Origin: Paulownia fortunei
Taxonomy: Eukaryota > Streptophyta > Magnoliopsida > Lamiales > Paulowniaceae
Assembly (NCBI GenBank): GCA_019321725.1
Contig: CM033121.1
Span: 16,120,001 to 16,184,000 of the forward strand
Direction of reading: 5' to 3'
DNA: 64,000 nucleotides
Numbering within the stretch: the first letter of the stretch is position 1; the number at the start of each line of letters is the position of its first letter. The notes under the pieces are model-generated. The model had not been told where the DNA came from, did not search any database, and was given only the letters and a program-made list of their open reading frames with translations. A program made the translations under genes and the position numbers. Of the stretch, positions 25,397 to 37,192 are shown in pieces.

Positions 25397-26599
25397 ATAT
25401 TACTATTATGACAGTGGCTTGGTGCATATATGTTGGGGACATTGTAAATTACTTGTAATTACCTTCTTGCCATGTACTAATTATGGAAAGATTACCTTGA
25501 AAGAGGGTTGGAACTTAAGAAGATTTGTTCCACAACTCTAGGTATGTATAGATTCATACTTTGATAAGTTATCTAAAAAATATTTTGTGAAAAAAATTAT
25601 AAAATCCTCTCAATTTTGTGTGAAAATAAAAATGCATTTGAATTAGTGACTTTCAAAATTTAAGTAGAGAGTTAAGAGTTGAATTACATTTGTTCAAATT
25701 TGAATTTGGCTAGGGGCTTGAAAGTGGATTTGTAAAATGGATTTGAAATCCATGAAAAATTCAAATTCATAGTTGGGCCACAAATTCTAGAGCATTTTGG
25801 ATTCTCGATTCTTTTTTGATATTTTTATTATATAGTTAATAGTTGTAAGAAATATGATTCTAATTATTCTTATCAATAGTATTACTTTATATACTAATAA
25901 TAATATATAGAATAATGATAACAATACTAATAATAACAATTTAATATACTACTATTTGAATATAATTATAATATAATATATTATATTGTCTTTTAATGGA
26001 CCACAATAAGTTATGAAAAAGTCGCGAAAAATTAAAGTGTGTGTACATTAAACTTTAAATAATTTTAAATAATTTACTTGTGCTTATCTATTTTTATACT
26101 ATTATAAAAGTGTGAATATTTTTTTTAATTTTTAATTGGATTAAAATAATTCTTTGATATATTAATTTTAGTAACAATAATATAATTTACAGTTCTCCTA
26201 AAAAATAGTTTTTATAAAAAAAATAAGTTCCAAACAAATTACAAAACCTTCAAAATCCATCTGTAATGTAGTTTACAATCCTAAAAAATAGTTTTTATAA
26301 AAAATAAAGTCCCAAACGAACTACAAGACTCTTCAAAATCCTGTAATGTAATTTAACTTTCTGGGCATATTCATTTTCTCAGAATCTCCGTTTGTATTTT
26401 TTTTAATTATCGTAGTTGTTTTGTTCAGGTTGTGGTTTAGAATGTAAATTTTGGTGGTATGAACCTCTAGGACGGGTAAAGTTTGGACTTTTTCTTGAAC
26501 TTTGCTTTTGGTTGAATAAACTCAATCGTTATGATATTATAAAATTAAATTTGATTAAAAACTTGTTCTCAAATAAATAAAAAATTAAAAATTAAAATA
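25397..26599. other. AT-rich intergenic stretch, nothing recognised
   Basis: No convincing reading frame, RNA gene or repeat end. A short duplicated phrase (CTAAAAAATAGTTTTTATAAAAAA, 26197-26222 and 26281-26305, followed in both by a TCCAAAC or CCCAAAC segment) suggests a small local duplication. Confidence 0.5.
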
Positions 26600-27880
26600 A
26601 ATCTGAATGAGAGCTATATTTTTTAAATTAATGTGATGAGATTTTAAAACTATTTTTTAATGTGAAGGTTTAAGAAATAGTAGAGAAAATAAAAAAAACT
26701 ATTTATTTTATTTTTGTTGTGTTTTCTTGCATTATTTGTTTTTATAAGCCCTTATTAATAGGGCGAAAAGTTCAAAAAAAAAAAAAAGAAGAAGAAGAAA
26801 AAGGACCAAAGAGATTTGTTGTAATAAAAAAATATCACTTTTAAACTTAATATAATATTTATAAAACTTATTTTATATGTCACATCATAATTAATGTTCT
26901 TTTTTTAAATATATTATGATTTCAATCTCGACTTTTTTTTTCTTATGCTGTTAGAAAATCTTAAATATATGTTTTCAATAGATAGAATTTTATTTAACCA
27001 ATTAAAACATAATAAACAAAATTGAAAGAAAAATAAAATGTAAATAGAGTTAAGAAGGGTATATATGTCATTGTAAGAAGTTTAGAAGAAAAATGAAAAA
27101 ATAAAATCATTTGAGACGTTTCTTGACATTTATGGTAAAACTCAGATGTAACTTAAAAAAAAAATTACACCCTTAAAAATATATAAATTAAAATACCAAT
27201 ATAATACTTATGATAAAATTCAGGTACCAAAATATTTTAATTTAACCAAACAAAGTATAATGTGAAAGAGTGAAATAAGAACTAAAATTGGATAGAGGAA
27301 AAGTGCATATATGTCACATAAGAAGAAAAACTAAAACAATTTTATTTGACACGTAACAAGATTTAACATTTGCAACAAGTCTGATATATCTATTTAAATA
27401 CTAATATGATATTCATAATAAGATTCATGTACCAAATTTACTCTTAAAGTTTACTTACTAGGTTGAATTATGCATAATAAGTTTAAGGGGTTATTTGCAT
27501 CTTGAGGTTTGAATATTGACAACTACATTCCTTTATTTGATAAAAATGCTATGAAAAAATTATTTAAAGATCAAGACACCATGTTGCTTTATTTTTGGAA
27601 AAGACATTATTTTTGTAAAAACTAATTGGTAGTTATATATATATATAAGTAATTTTAATTAAAAAATTAATGAATGAAATAAATTTTAAATTTTATGATC
27701 TCTTCAATGATATAAGGAGTATACATTAATTTTTATATATAAAGAGTAATTATGATTTTTATAATTATACATCATTCACAAATTTACAATTACGTAATTT
27801 GTTGTAATAAAATGAAAGACTCAAGTACAATTGCAAATGTAATTTGTAAAATTGTAATACATACTTTAATTATTTTTAAT
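26600..27880. repeat. Old duplicated segment, copy 1
   Basis: Shares an ordered series of blocks with 28530-29576 and its continuation at 46610-46885. Examples are GAGATTTTAAAACTATTTTTTAATGTGAAGG against AAGATTTTAAAATTAATTTATAATGTGGAGG, GAAGGGTATATATGTCATTG against AAAAGGGTATATATGTAATTG, and ATTGGTAGTTATAT followed by a CTTCAATGATA-type block. The sequence is AT-rich and non-coding. The family is unknown to me. Confidence 0.6.
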
Positions 27881-28529
27881 ATATAATTTTAATGTAACAT
27901 TAAGTGTCCCTTTATATCCTAATTTTTTCTTCAAAAACTGAAAATTTGTCTTCTTTCTATAGTAAATCTGTGAATGATTTCAATTGTTTAATAAAATCAG
28001 TTTTAGCATAAACTAGATTTTAAAATTGTCCAATCATATGTCATAAGCATATATAGAGGACTTCGTATTAGAGAATTTGAGTTGTTTAAAATTGAGTATT
28101 GTACAACAATGTACTTAAAATATTTTCTCTAATTTTTTCAGTAACTGACATAATTCTATTGTAATTCTAGAGGAAAAAGAAAGATGATTTCACAGCATAA
28201 ATGAAAAGAAAATTCAAAAAAACTAGTTCTATAAGCTTTGATGCTAACTAAAAAGTAATTAATTTTAAGGATAAACAAAATATAAGAAACTATTAAAAAT
28301 TAGTGGAAAAATGATATTGGTATCCAAAATTTTTTCATTAATCTTTATCAATTTATTTTTACAATAATAAGTATATGCTTTAACGTTTCACATCCCAATT
28401 TAGATTCAATTATTAATTCAATTTATTTTTCATGATTTATTCTTTTGATTATAAATTTAATAATTACGATAAGATAAACTTAAAATTACAAGTAAAAATA
28501 TTCAAAAAAGATAAATGCTTATATTTGAA

Positions 28530-29576
28530 ACTAATGAGATAAGATTTTAAAATTAATTTATAATGTGGAGGTTTAAGGAAAAGAGTAGAGAGATCAAGAG
28601 AAATATTTGCTTTATTTTTATTGTGTTTTGTTGGCATATTTTGTTTTAATAAAGAGTTAGAGGATGTTTGACTGAACTTATAAGCTCTTTAAAATATCTT
28701 ATAAGCTCTTTAAAATATCTTATAAGCATTTAAGAGCTTATAAGTGTAAAAAAATATTTGGTAATTTTTTGTAAAAGAGCTTATAAGATTAAAAAAAATA
28801 TATATTTGAGAGCTTATAAATTCCTAAAAAAAAGTACATCTACCCTAACTTATTTTCAAAATAAGATCTTATTTTAACAAACTCCTTTAATTTAATAGTT
28901 TTAATTATAAAATTATCATTACTAATATCTTAAAAACTCCATGATCTTATTTTAATTCAACAACTTATTTTTAAAATAAGATCTAACATCTTATAAACTC
29001 TAAAAATATCTTATGAGTTTATAAGATCTTTTAAATAAGTTTAGCCAAACACCCTCTTAATATGACTTTTACAAATCTTATTTTATATCATACCTTATAA
29101 GTTTTACTTTCAAAATTATTTTAACTTTTTTAAGGTATATTATAATTTCAATCTCGTCTATTCCAAACTCTTTATTTCTTACTTATATGGAGGTATATTA
29201 TTAGAAAATATTAAATTTATGTTATCAATATATAGAATTGGATTTAACCAAATGAAACATAATACAAAAATTGAAAGAAAGCTTAAAAGTAAACAAAGTA
29301 AAAAAGGGTATATATGTAATTGTAAGAAATTTAGAAGAAAAACTAAAAGAATTTCATGTATTATGTATCAATTTGACATTTACAATAAAACTCAGATTCA
29401 CTTAAAAATTACACCCTTATAAAATTATAAAAATTCAAGCACCAAAATGATATATATTATAAAATCCATGTACCAAAATTATTTAATTTAACAAAAAGTG
29501 AAGCATAATATGAAAGATTGAAATAAAAATCAAATTGGATAGATTCTAAAGATGTATATATGATATTGTAAAAAAA
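28530..29576. repeat. Old duplicated segment, copy 2 (left part)
   Basis: Homologous to 26600 onwards. It differs from copy 1 by a 397-bp MITE at 28660-29056, and it is cut at 29576 by the gypsy complex. The homology picks up again at 46610 (GACATAACTTTTTAAAAATGAATTGGTAG). The MITE and the gypsy complex therefore inserted after the duplication. Confidence 0.6.
28660..29056. mobile_element. Tourist-like (PIF/Harbinger) MITE
   Basis: 397 bp with terminal inverted repeats GAGGATGTTTGACTGAACTTA and, reversed, GAGGGTGTTTGGCTAAACTTA, flanked by the trinucleotide TTA on both sides (28657-28659 and 29057-29059). The interior is AT-rich with repeated CTTATAAG palindromes and no coding capacity. A TTA duplication with a GAGGGTGTTTGG-like end fits PIF/Harbinger MITEs. 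The matching position in copy 1 of the surrounding duplication lacks it. Confidence 0.85.
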
Positions 29577-31345
29577 TGCTATAACGTTAAGGTTACAAAT
29601 CCAAGTACAGGTTGTGTTAATTAATAAATTTATTGCGACTGTGAGGTCGATCCACATGGAAGTTGTTTGAAGTTTTCGAGTTTATATTTCTTAAAAGATG
29701 ACTGAATGTGGTTTAGATTAGAAAGAAAAATATTTATGTTATAACTAAGAAATTAAAGTAATAAAAATACTGTGGATTAAGGATCCGCTCTTGAGTTTTG
29801 AATAAAGAATGATAATTTATTATTATTTTATCTCTTTTGAGTGTCACTATTGGAATCAATACACAGTGAAGGTTCAAATGGGAAGATATTATCAAATAAC
29901 TCATGCATTAATGTAATCATGATATTGTCATATTGTTTGCAAATTATCTCTAAATACCAATACTTGTTTATGGGATCAAATATTCATGCACACCTTTGTC
30001 TACAAAAAATTAAGATTTTACGTTAGTAGTCGGTGTAGTAAAACTGTACAATAAAGTAAATGAACCCAAATATTTTTTGTTCAATTGGTGATACAAAAAT
30101 CAAGAATCGCCGCTAAATAAGAAGAGTTTTAATGCCAACACTCATTTAGGGAATTAAATATTTATGCATACCTTTGTCTACAATAAATCAAGGTTTTACA
30201 TTAACAGTCGGTAGAGTAGAACCGTACAATAAGTTAAATGAATCTAAATATTTGTTGTGCCATTGGTAATATATAAATCAAGAATCACCACAAAACAATG
30301 AGGGTTTCAATAAAAAATTAAAATAATAATACAACACACCTGAATACTATAAACCTTTATAACTGTTCATCTCCTTCATCAAGAGGTTCATCATTTTTTC
30401 TCAACAAAATGAAATTTAGAAAGATATAATGAAAGTAGAAAAGACTAAAAATAGAAAAAAAATTAGAAAATACATTTCTATTACTACTAGAAAGTTTACA
30501 TTACTACTAGAAAATATAGCCTAAAGAAAGACAACAATAAAATTTTCTTCCCCCTTTAAGGATTTTTGTGTATCTTCAATGACATCCAAAAACCCGTATT
30601 TATAGTAAAAGAGTGCCTGAAGTTGGCATATTCAAATTCACTCATAATAGATTCCAAATTTACTTCAAATATGCTTTAAATTCACATATTCATTTCAGGT
30701 CCGAATTTTATCACATATTTTTCTCCATGAAATCAGTAGATTTTGGAAAAAGTGGTCAACATAAAAGCTGTATATATTTTTTTTAGTTTCATTTTTTAAC
30801 TTGAATCACCTCATTCTAATCACAATGGAGAAATTTATGTTTGATTTAAGGAAATGTGTCAGTATGGATATATCCTTTCCAATACACATAATTTGACAAA
30901 TTTTATGTTATAATCAAGGCTGAATTAGGCTGAGCTTCCAACAGAAACGTTGTAGTTTTATCTCTTCACTTTCAAATGAAGTAAGATGTAGGTTCATAGG
31001 GCTTTTGAAGATGGAGTTAGACCCAAAATATTAAAACTGCATAAGTCTGAAAATATACTTATTTTGAATTTAATGTAAGCCCAACAATCACTTACAAAGT
31101 CGAAGTGATTTATTATATATATTTTGATCTACACATGATGGGTTTAGGCAAAAATGACCATTTTCTTCTAATTGTGATGTTTCCTTGATCCAATGAAATT
31201 TATCTCCCAACTTGCTCATGAAACGTGTTGTCTTCTTTGATTTTATTTTGACTCTTTTTGATCTATTTTTTTTCGTGGATTCCCTAACACAAAATATTAA
31301 TAAAATTATAATCTTAACAAAAATAAAATAAGAAAAATATAAATT
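29577..31345 (-). repeat. Gypsy LTR 1 (3' LTR of the first internal region)
   Basis: Starts TGCTATAACGTTAAGG in plus reading and is colinear with LTR 2 through TCGATCCACATGGAAGTTG, the AGAACCGTACAATAAG blocks and the CCGTATTTATAG segment to TTCCCTAACACAAAATATTAAT. Its other end abuts TTCCCCAACACTTAAC, whose reverse GTTAAGTGTTGGGGAA is a typical gypsy polypurine tract, placing it as the 3' LTR. The first ~30 bp (TGATAAGTG...) seen in LTR 2 are missing here. Confidence 0.75.
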
Positions 31346-33057
31346 CCCCAACACTTAACTTTTGCTCATCCTTGAGCAAACCTAAAACAAACCTAAACTA
31401 ATCCACTTTTGTAAAAAATCACGATTGCATTTAGCATATGCAACAAACTTTTAAACCCCTAGGTAGCCCATAGAGGACGAGTTATAGTCTTGTGAGAGTT
31501 TTTAACAGTGATACCTACAAACACATATGATAACTATCTTCTAACCATTATTCTTAGGAAGCAACAAAGTTATATAGAAATAAAAATCAAACAAATATTG
31601 AATCTAACCCTTAGTTATTCAAAAGTCTATACATTTCGACAATAAGCATACTCATATGTGCGTGTGAATAGTTAATATCAATAGTGATTAAACCATGCAT
31701 GCTTCAAATAAGTGAAATCCCATAGAACCTCACAAAAACTATCACTCAATCTCTAATGGAAGAGTTAAACATCATAGGCTTTTCTTTTGGTACAAATTTT
31801 CACTACACTGAAGGCACCACATGAAATCAAAAAGATTTTAACAAAGGTTATAATGGGGCCAAAGGGTAGTGATGTGGCTAAGAAATAAAAGGATAAGAAG
31901 GAACAAATGTTCTAAAAACTTCATAGGATTATAGATATAGAGTTTATCAAAGAAGAATTCTCACACTTTACGAATTTTAACATTTGGCCTATTGTTATTG
32001 AATTGGACCCCTCTTCATCATTCTTATTGATTTTACAAATCCTACTTTTAGTTGTAACTCATAATATTTTTAACACTTTATAATTTTATTTTATTTTTGA
32101 TGAGAAACTCCCCCACACTTATCTTTTATTCTAACCCAATTTTCTTTTGCAAGCTCACCTTATCAATGAAATGTCTCTTATGCTCCAAATTATTTTTAGA
32201 ATAAGGGGTATGATAATAGTGTATTTAGGCTAGATAAGAAGATATAATTACCACAAAAAAAGCTTATTTATTGAAAGGCTCAAAGTGGCTCACTATGAGG
32301 GATGTTCTCTTAAAACATCACATGGGGAACAAGCAGATTTGGCTATGGAGCTAGAAAGTCAAATGCCTTAATAATTTTTCAAGCGGTGCTCAATCAGTTG
32401 TTCACTTCGACAGACCAAAAGAAAAAGTTCTAACACTCAACCTCTACATGTCAAAAATCAAAGTGATAATTAAAACAATGGCATAGAACTATATATTTTG
32501 ACATGCTTGTCTCCACACTAAATAACATAACTATTTATGCAAAAAGATTTGAGTATAATTATCACAAAAAATATATTAACCAAAGAACAACATCAAAATT
32601 CAAAACAACACCCATTATCAATCAAACCACATTATTCGTATTTAATTTTAATCATTAAAGTTGGAAGAACATCTACAACTAAAAAAAAAGATAATTCACA
32701 AACTTTTGTTAAAAACTTCACAAACTTGCCATGTTATGTGGAAAAAAATATAGGGGTATATCTCAAGAGTATTGAAGTTATCCTTTACTCTACCACCTTT
32801 TTTCATGGTTTCAATGAATCCAAAATAAAATACGCTTGAATTTTATTTTAAAGAAAAACTAGAAAAAAACACATTGAACACACAAGACATGATATCAACT
32901 ATCCCCTTCTCCAACCTAATCGAGATATTATCCTCAATGTCGAAAATAGATAGAAAAGTAGAGTTTAGAAAATATTACCTAGAATGTGATTTATTGAAAA
33001 ATAAAGCTGAAACAACATAATATATACACTATTAGTTGATACCATTAAGGATAAATT
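31346..33057 (-). other. 3' untranslated region of the first gypsy internal region
   Basis: Lies between the 3' LTR and the captured gene fragment. Just inside the LTR it has the GCTCAAGGATGAGCAAAAG phrase (minus strand) often seen before the polypurine tract of Athila/Tat-type elements. The remainder is AT-rich with no recognised protein. Confidence 0.45.
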
Positions 33058-33624
33058 TTACAGGTAGAGAGTCAAATTCATTTTGCGTTTTCGACCATTG
33101 TCCCTAATGGACCAATCTACTCAAGTCAAGGCTGGATCAGGTTTTGACATATATGCTAGAAGTTGATCAATTAGTTGGTCAGGTGTTGGAGCAAAAATGA
33201 GAATTCGTCTCGCAAATGGTAAAATAAAACCTTTTTCTACAGGATAATCTATAAAAGATAGAAAACCATAAAAAAAACCATTAACATTAAGAATACCTAC
33301 AAGATTCTGGTGAATGTTGAGTTGTATGTGACACTTTTAACTCATCTCCGATGGTCATACCTATAATATTCTATACTGTTAAAGGGTTTGGGATAACTCC
33401 TAAAACTTTGATTCCTCCTACATAAGCGAAAGTAGAAACACTCCCCATTAACCCAAGACTGTCTCCCCATACACTAAATGAAATTTTCTTTCTACTAATG
33501 TTCTACTAAGGTTATTGATTGCCCCTATAAACTAACATTTTTTTCTTGGATTGGTTCCACAAAAGACACAAATACAGTTAAACTTGCGAGTGGAAGATCC
33601 TTCCAATTTTTTTGGAAATTGTGT
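33058..33624 (-). pseudogene. Captured fragment of a LOG cytokinin-riboside monophosphate phosphoribohydrolase gene
   Basis: Minus-strand translation gives, in order, FNCICVFCGTNPRKK (the LOG N-terminal strand FxRICVFCGSS), LVYGETVLGLMGSVS (usual LVYGGGSIGLMGLVS), GGIKVLGVIPNPL and GMTIGDELKVS. After a gap it continues VGILNVNGFFYGFLSFID, VEKGFILPFARRI and APTPDQLIDQLLAYM, ending at a stop at 33058. LOG enzymes release free cytokinin bases from nucleotides. The catalytic PGGxGTxxE block is missing, with a frameshift at the gap, and stops and frameshifts break the rest. No introns are visible within the parts that match. It lies in the element's 3' region in the same orientation as gag-pol, suggesting RNA-level capture. 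An earlier alternative, plastid DNA, was rejected. Confidence 0.75.
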
Positions 33625-33750
33625 TGTGCAAAATTAGAGTAAGTACGGTACTTTTTATTGATGTGTGAATAGGGAATGCATTTATTGCACGTCTTTTTCT
33701 TTTATCAGAAAATGTTGAAAATCAGGATGCAAAATTTAAAAATTAGCTAT

Positions 33751-34056
33751 TTACACGTGAATGAACAAGTAGTTGTGACTGTAACTCACATCTTCTTCTA
33801 GTTTTATGTTAAATAATAGCTTAAACGCCCTCTACGGGTTGAGGATATGCTTTCCATCCAGTTTTCTTATAAACTGGCAAACAGAGTTTTTTAATGTCAG
33901 ATTCTCAATACTATAACGCTCATATTCATTCCGAAAGTGATTTCATAAATCAAGAATTACACGATACATGAATCCATAAGAATGCATATCTAGAGTCAAT
34001 CGAATATCATCTAGAGAGTCCTTACTCAGTCCATTCTTAATGAATTGAATTTTATC
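33751..34056 (-). pseudogene. Unrecognised coding remnant next to the LOG fragment
   Basis: On the minus strand one frame stays readable for about 100 codons with only two stops, unusual in this AT-rich DNA. It includes LSKDSLDDIRLTLDMHSYG, FRNEYERYSIENLTLKNS and FKLLFNIKLEEDVSYSHN, with a mixed, protein-like composition. I do not recognise the family, and it does not resemble gypsy gag, protease, RT or integrase. It sits between the LOG fragment and the integrase remnant, in the same orientation, so it may be a second piece of captured host sequence or part of an extra element ORF. Confidence 0.4.
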
Positions 34057-34149
34057 TTAATTTTTTTTTGTATTTTTTTTGTATCAATAGTTTGGGAAAT
34101 TGATAAGTTCGACTTCAATACCTATGGAGTATTGTTATCCGCTACTTAA

Positions 34150-34310
34150 CCATAAAGAATCCTAATTTTTGATCATTTTCATAACTTTCGCAGAAAATGC
34201 GAGTGGGTCAATAAAATCTATACTGCAAGATCTTTGCAGCAATTTTCTTCGTTGAAAAGTGACTACCTTATGTTCTTGCATGAAAAAATTTAAAAAAAAC
34301 ACTACCTACC
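34150..34310 (-). pseudogene. Integrase zinc-finger (H2C2) remnant, first internal region
   Basis: Minus-strand HARTYGSHFSTKKIAAKILQYRFY and then CESYENDQKLG match the H2C2 domain seen better in the second internal region (about 40140-40290). The integrase core that should follow is deleted. The sequence passes directly to the GGTTAAGTAGCGGATAACAATAC segment that lies beyond the integrase C-terminus in the second region. Confidence 0.6.
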
Positions 34311-34333
34311 ATATTGTTAGCATGCATTTTCGA

Positions 34334-35340
34334 TTAGGACAAAATAAAATAGACAAAATAAAAAAAATTAAATGGATAAAAAGAAAAGATAATGAGAGTT
34401 AGAGAAAACAAATCTATGATTATCGGCTCTCTTAGTCTTCTTTTCCATTCGTTGGGTTGCCTTCTAACAAACTCTTGGTTTAATGTCCTCAACCCGACAT
34501 TGCCTCTTTCATCATTCATCAACATATGATGCCAAAGCCACCGTCCATCCAATCACCGTCTTATAATTTTGAAGCACCCAAATAACTTTGTCCGTTGGCA
34601 CTTGAATGAGGTCTTTAGGAATGCTAGTGGTATTTCTCTCACCTAAGTAAACATATTTAAGATGGTCCAGGATTGGTTTAAGCTCCATTGTAGGTGTTTG
34701 CACCATAGAAGGTAGAAGCCTCTCATTAGATATTCGCAATTCAATACAAGAGACATCATGCCTTGATTTTTTTGGCAACGAGTTCAGCCCCGTTACATCA
34801 TTTTCCACATCCCCCAATATTTGCACATCAAACTTATTTTCTTTCAAATCCTTCATAAGGATATGCTTTTATAAAGTAACCTCCACTCCATCTTTGCTAG
34901 TGAACTCAAGCATTTGTTATGCTTGCGATCAATAATGTCAATTGCAAAAATAATATTCACATTAGTAAAATATCTTATGGCTTCAAAAATATTATATTTT
35001 ATAACCTCGCCATCAAACTCCATAGTAAGAATGCCATCATGAACATCAATCTTAGCTCAGGCTGTCTTCATGAATGGTCTTTTTAAAAGAATGCATATAG
35101 GATTAGGGCATATGTCATCCTCCATCTCAAGAACATTAAAATCAGCAAGGAAAACTAATTCATTCACCTGCACAAGAACATCTTCCACAACCCCTATTGG
35201 ATATGCATTAGATCTATCAGCCAATTATATGATAACACCAGTTTCTTTTAAAGGTCTTAGATTTAGAGAAGCATAAATAGAATATGGCATAACATTATTT
35301 GATGGTATGGTCCCAAATCTAACATGCATTTTTCAAATCT
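34334..35340 (-). pseudogene. Gypsy aspartic protease and RT N-terminus, first internal region
   Basis: Minus strand, 5' to 3': the decayed active-site region KCMLDLGPYHQ (related elements have LDLGAS), NVMPYSIYASLNL, GVVEDVLVQVNELVFLADF, the IDVHDGILTMEFDGEV end of protease, and the RT N-terminus LKPILDHLKYVYLGE with VLQNYKTVIGWT. It then breaks off: the RT catalytic core (YVDD-type box) and RNase H are absent. The next recognisable sequence is the integrase finger. Several frameshifts and stops. Confidence 0.75.
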
Positions 35341-35462
35341 GGTCTTAATAATGGTATAAGGGATGGTAAAAGTATCTGAATCCTTACACTTTGGAGGGAG
35401 TTTTCTTTGAAAAACCACTGAAATATTCTCCCCCAAACTTACTTTTTCATTCCCCATCTACT

Positions 35463-35930
35463 TTAATTTGTTAGCTCTTTGAGGAACTTAGCATATCGAG
35501 GCTCTTGCTTGATTGCATCAAGAAGAGGGATGCTTACCTCCGCTTTTTGAAAAGTATCAAAGATCTCATTTTCTTGCTCATTTTTCTTAGAATTTGCTAA
35601 CTTGCTAGGAAAAAGTAGAGGTGTTACATAAGTACGAGAGATTGGTTTAGGAGTGGTCACCGACTTTGGATTTTCTTTAGGATGAATAGTTATGTCAACA
35701 ACTTTTTCATTTCGAAGAGTTGTGATCGAATTAGCCTCCTTGATTGAATTTTCACTTGACGAAGAAACATGACACTGAGTGGAAGGATTAGATTGAGGTT
35801 GAGTAAGAAATTTACCTTTTTCATGAGTACACAAAGAGGTTGTCAATGTTGAAAGTGTACTTTTGATCTCATTTATGGCTTGTGAAGTCTGGTTATTGAT
35901 GTTTGTTTGTGCATGCATAAATTCTTGCAA
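35463..35930 (-). pseudogene. Gypsy gag C-terminal/linker segment, first internal region
   Basis: A 155-codon open piece ending FDTFQKAEVSIPLLDAIKQ, EPRYAKFLKEL, which matches the conserved gag-protease linker of Athila/Tat elements (VNIPLLDAIKQVPRYAKFLKEL type). Upstream is a Gln/Asn/Ser/Thr-rich stretch. It sits directly before the protease. Confidence 0.75.
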
Positions 35931-36576
35931 AGTTTTCTCAAGAGATTTTGTACGTGGAGCTGGATAAGAAGGAAAGTTTGTGGCTTTTTTGAATGTAGTG
36001 ATTGGGCACGGTTCTCATCTTGCGAACTAAAATTCGAATGGTTTCTCCATTATGGATTGTAAGTTTCAGAATATGGAGAATAAAAAAGGCTTTTTGAATG
36101 TGTTCATGACATTTACTTGTGCTGGAATATTTGGGTATTCATTCGTGGAGTGTCCCACAAGTTCACAAATGCTACAAACTTCTTCATCTTACACATATAT
36201 GATTTTCTTTACTTTTTTAAGTTCCATGGCCTCAACTTTTCTTTTTAAACTAACAATCCTAACATTTAGATCATCTTCTTGACTAAGGTAATATTTTTCT
36301 TTAATACTATTAGCAAGATTAGATCCAATACAAGCTTTGGAAGCTTTCTGCCAAATTGTCTAGATATTCCAGGGCTTCATCAGGTTTTTTATCAAGAAAC
36401 TCACCATTACACATTGTTTCAACAAATTATTTTGTTTCAAGAGTTAAACCTTCATAAAAGAAACTAATTAAGTGCCATTTTTCAAAACCATGATGTGAGA
36501 ATGAATTCAACAAATCTTTAAATTTTTCCCAACATTGAAAGAAAGTTTCATTAGAATTTTGAGAAAAAATTTGGAT

Positions 36577-36995
36577 TTATCTTTTCAAAACATTAGTTTT
36601 ATAAGTTGGAAAGAACTTTTTCAAAAAATATGCTTGTATTTGTTGCCAAGTGCCAACTGACCTAGGTTTTAAAGAATTAAGCCAAGTTTTTGCTTTATCT
36701 TTTAAAGAAAAAAGAAATAATTTGAGCTTAACGATATCATTTGTACTAGTTTGATCATCAAAAGTGGTACATACTTGATCAAATTCTTTCAGATGCAAGT
36801 AAGGGCTTTCAGAATCTAAATTACAGAAATTAGGAAATAAAAGGATCATACCTGGCTTGAATCAAAAGTTATTTGCATTGAGAGGAAATATGAAACAAGA
36901 AGGAGAAAACTTTTGAGGAGGTTGCAAGTAATAACGCATGGTAGGCACATGTTGATTCTCATTTTCATCCTGAACACTTTTATTTTCAGCCAAAG
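36577..36995 (-). pseudogene. Gypsy gag (retrotrans_gag) remnant, first internal region
   Basis: Contains LDSESPYLHLKEFDQVCTTF, then FLFSLKDKAKTWLNSL and the FLKKFFPTYKT end, the retrotrans_gag pattern of Athila/Tat elements. The upstream N-terminus AENKSVQDENENQHVP is in frame, but its start codon is TTG and a stop precedes FKPGMILLFPN. About 190 bp separate the gag start from the primer-binding site at 37170-37192. Confidence 0.8.
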
Positions 36996-37169
36996 TAGAA
37001 GTGTGTGGAGGTAACTCAAACAAATTTTCAAACAAAGTTTCAAAAAAATTCTAACTAAACGACGAAAATTATGATTACGATACCATATGAACATATAATC
37101 GTAAAGAAAACAAACATACAATATTTACAAAGGGAAAATAATCACAAACCTAAATACTTACCTTTGCCT

Positions 37170-37192
37170 TCCCCGGCAACGACTCCAAAAAC
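37170..37192 (-). other. Primer-binding site of the gypsy element
   Basis: On the minus strand, directly after the LTR end (GCAGT), the sequence reads TTTTTGGAGTCGTTGCCGGGG. It resembles the TGGCGCCGTTGCCGGGGA site I recall for Athila/Tat-type elements, with two changes. The equivalent place beside LTR 3 (42090-42119) is more decayed. Confidence 0.65.

Noticed and set aside
33058..33624. Plastid-derived insertion (first impression from the base composition and phrases)
   Set aside because: Translation on the minus strand fits LOG blocks in order; no plastid gene could be matched.
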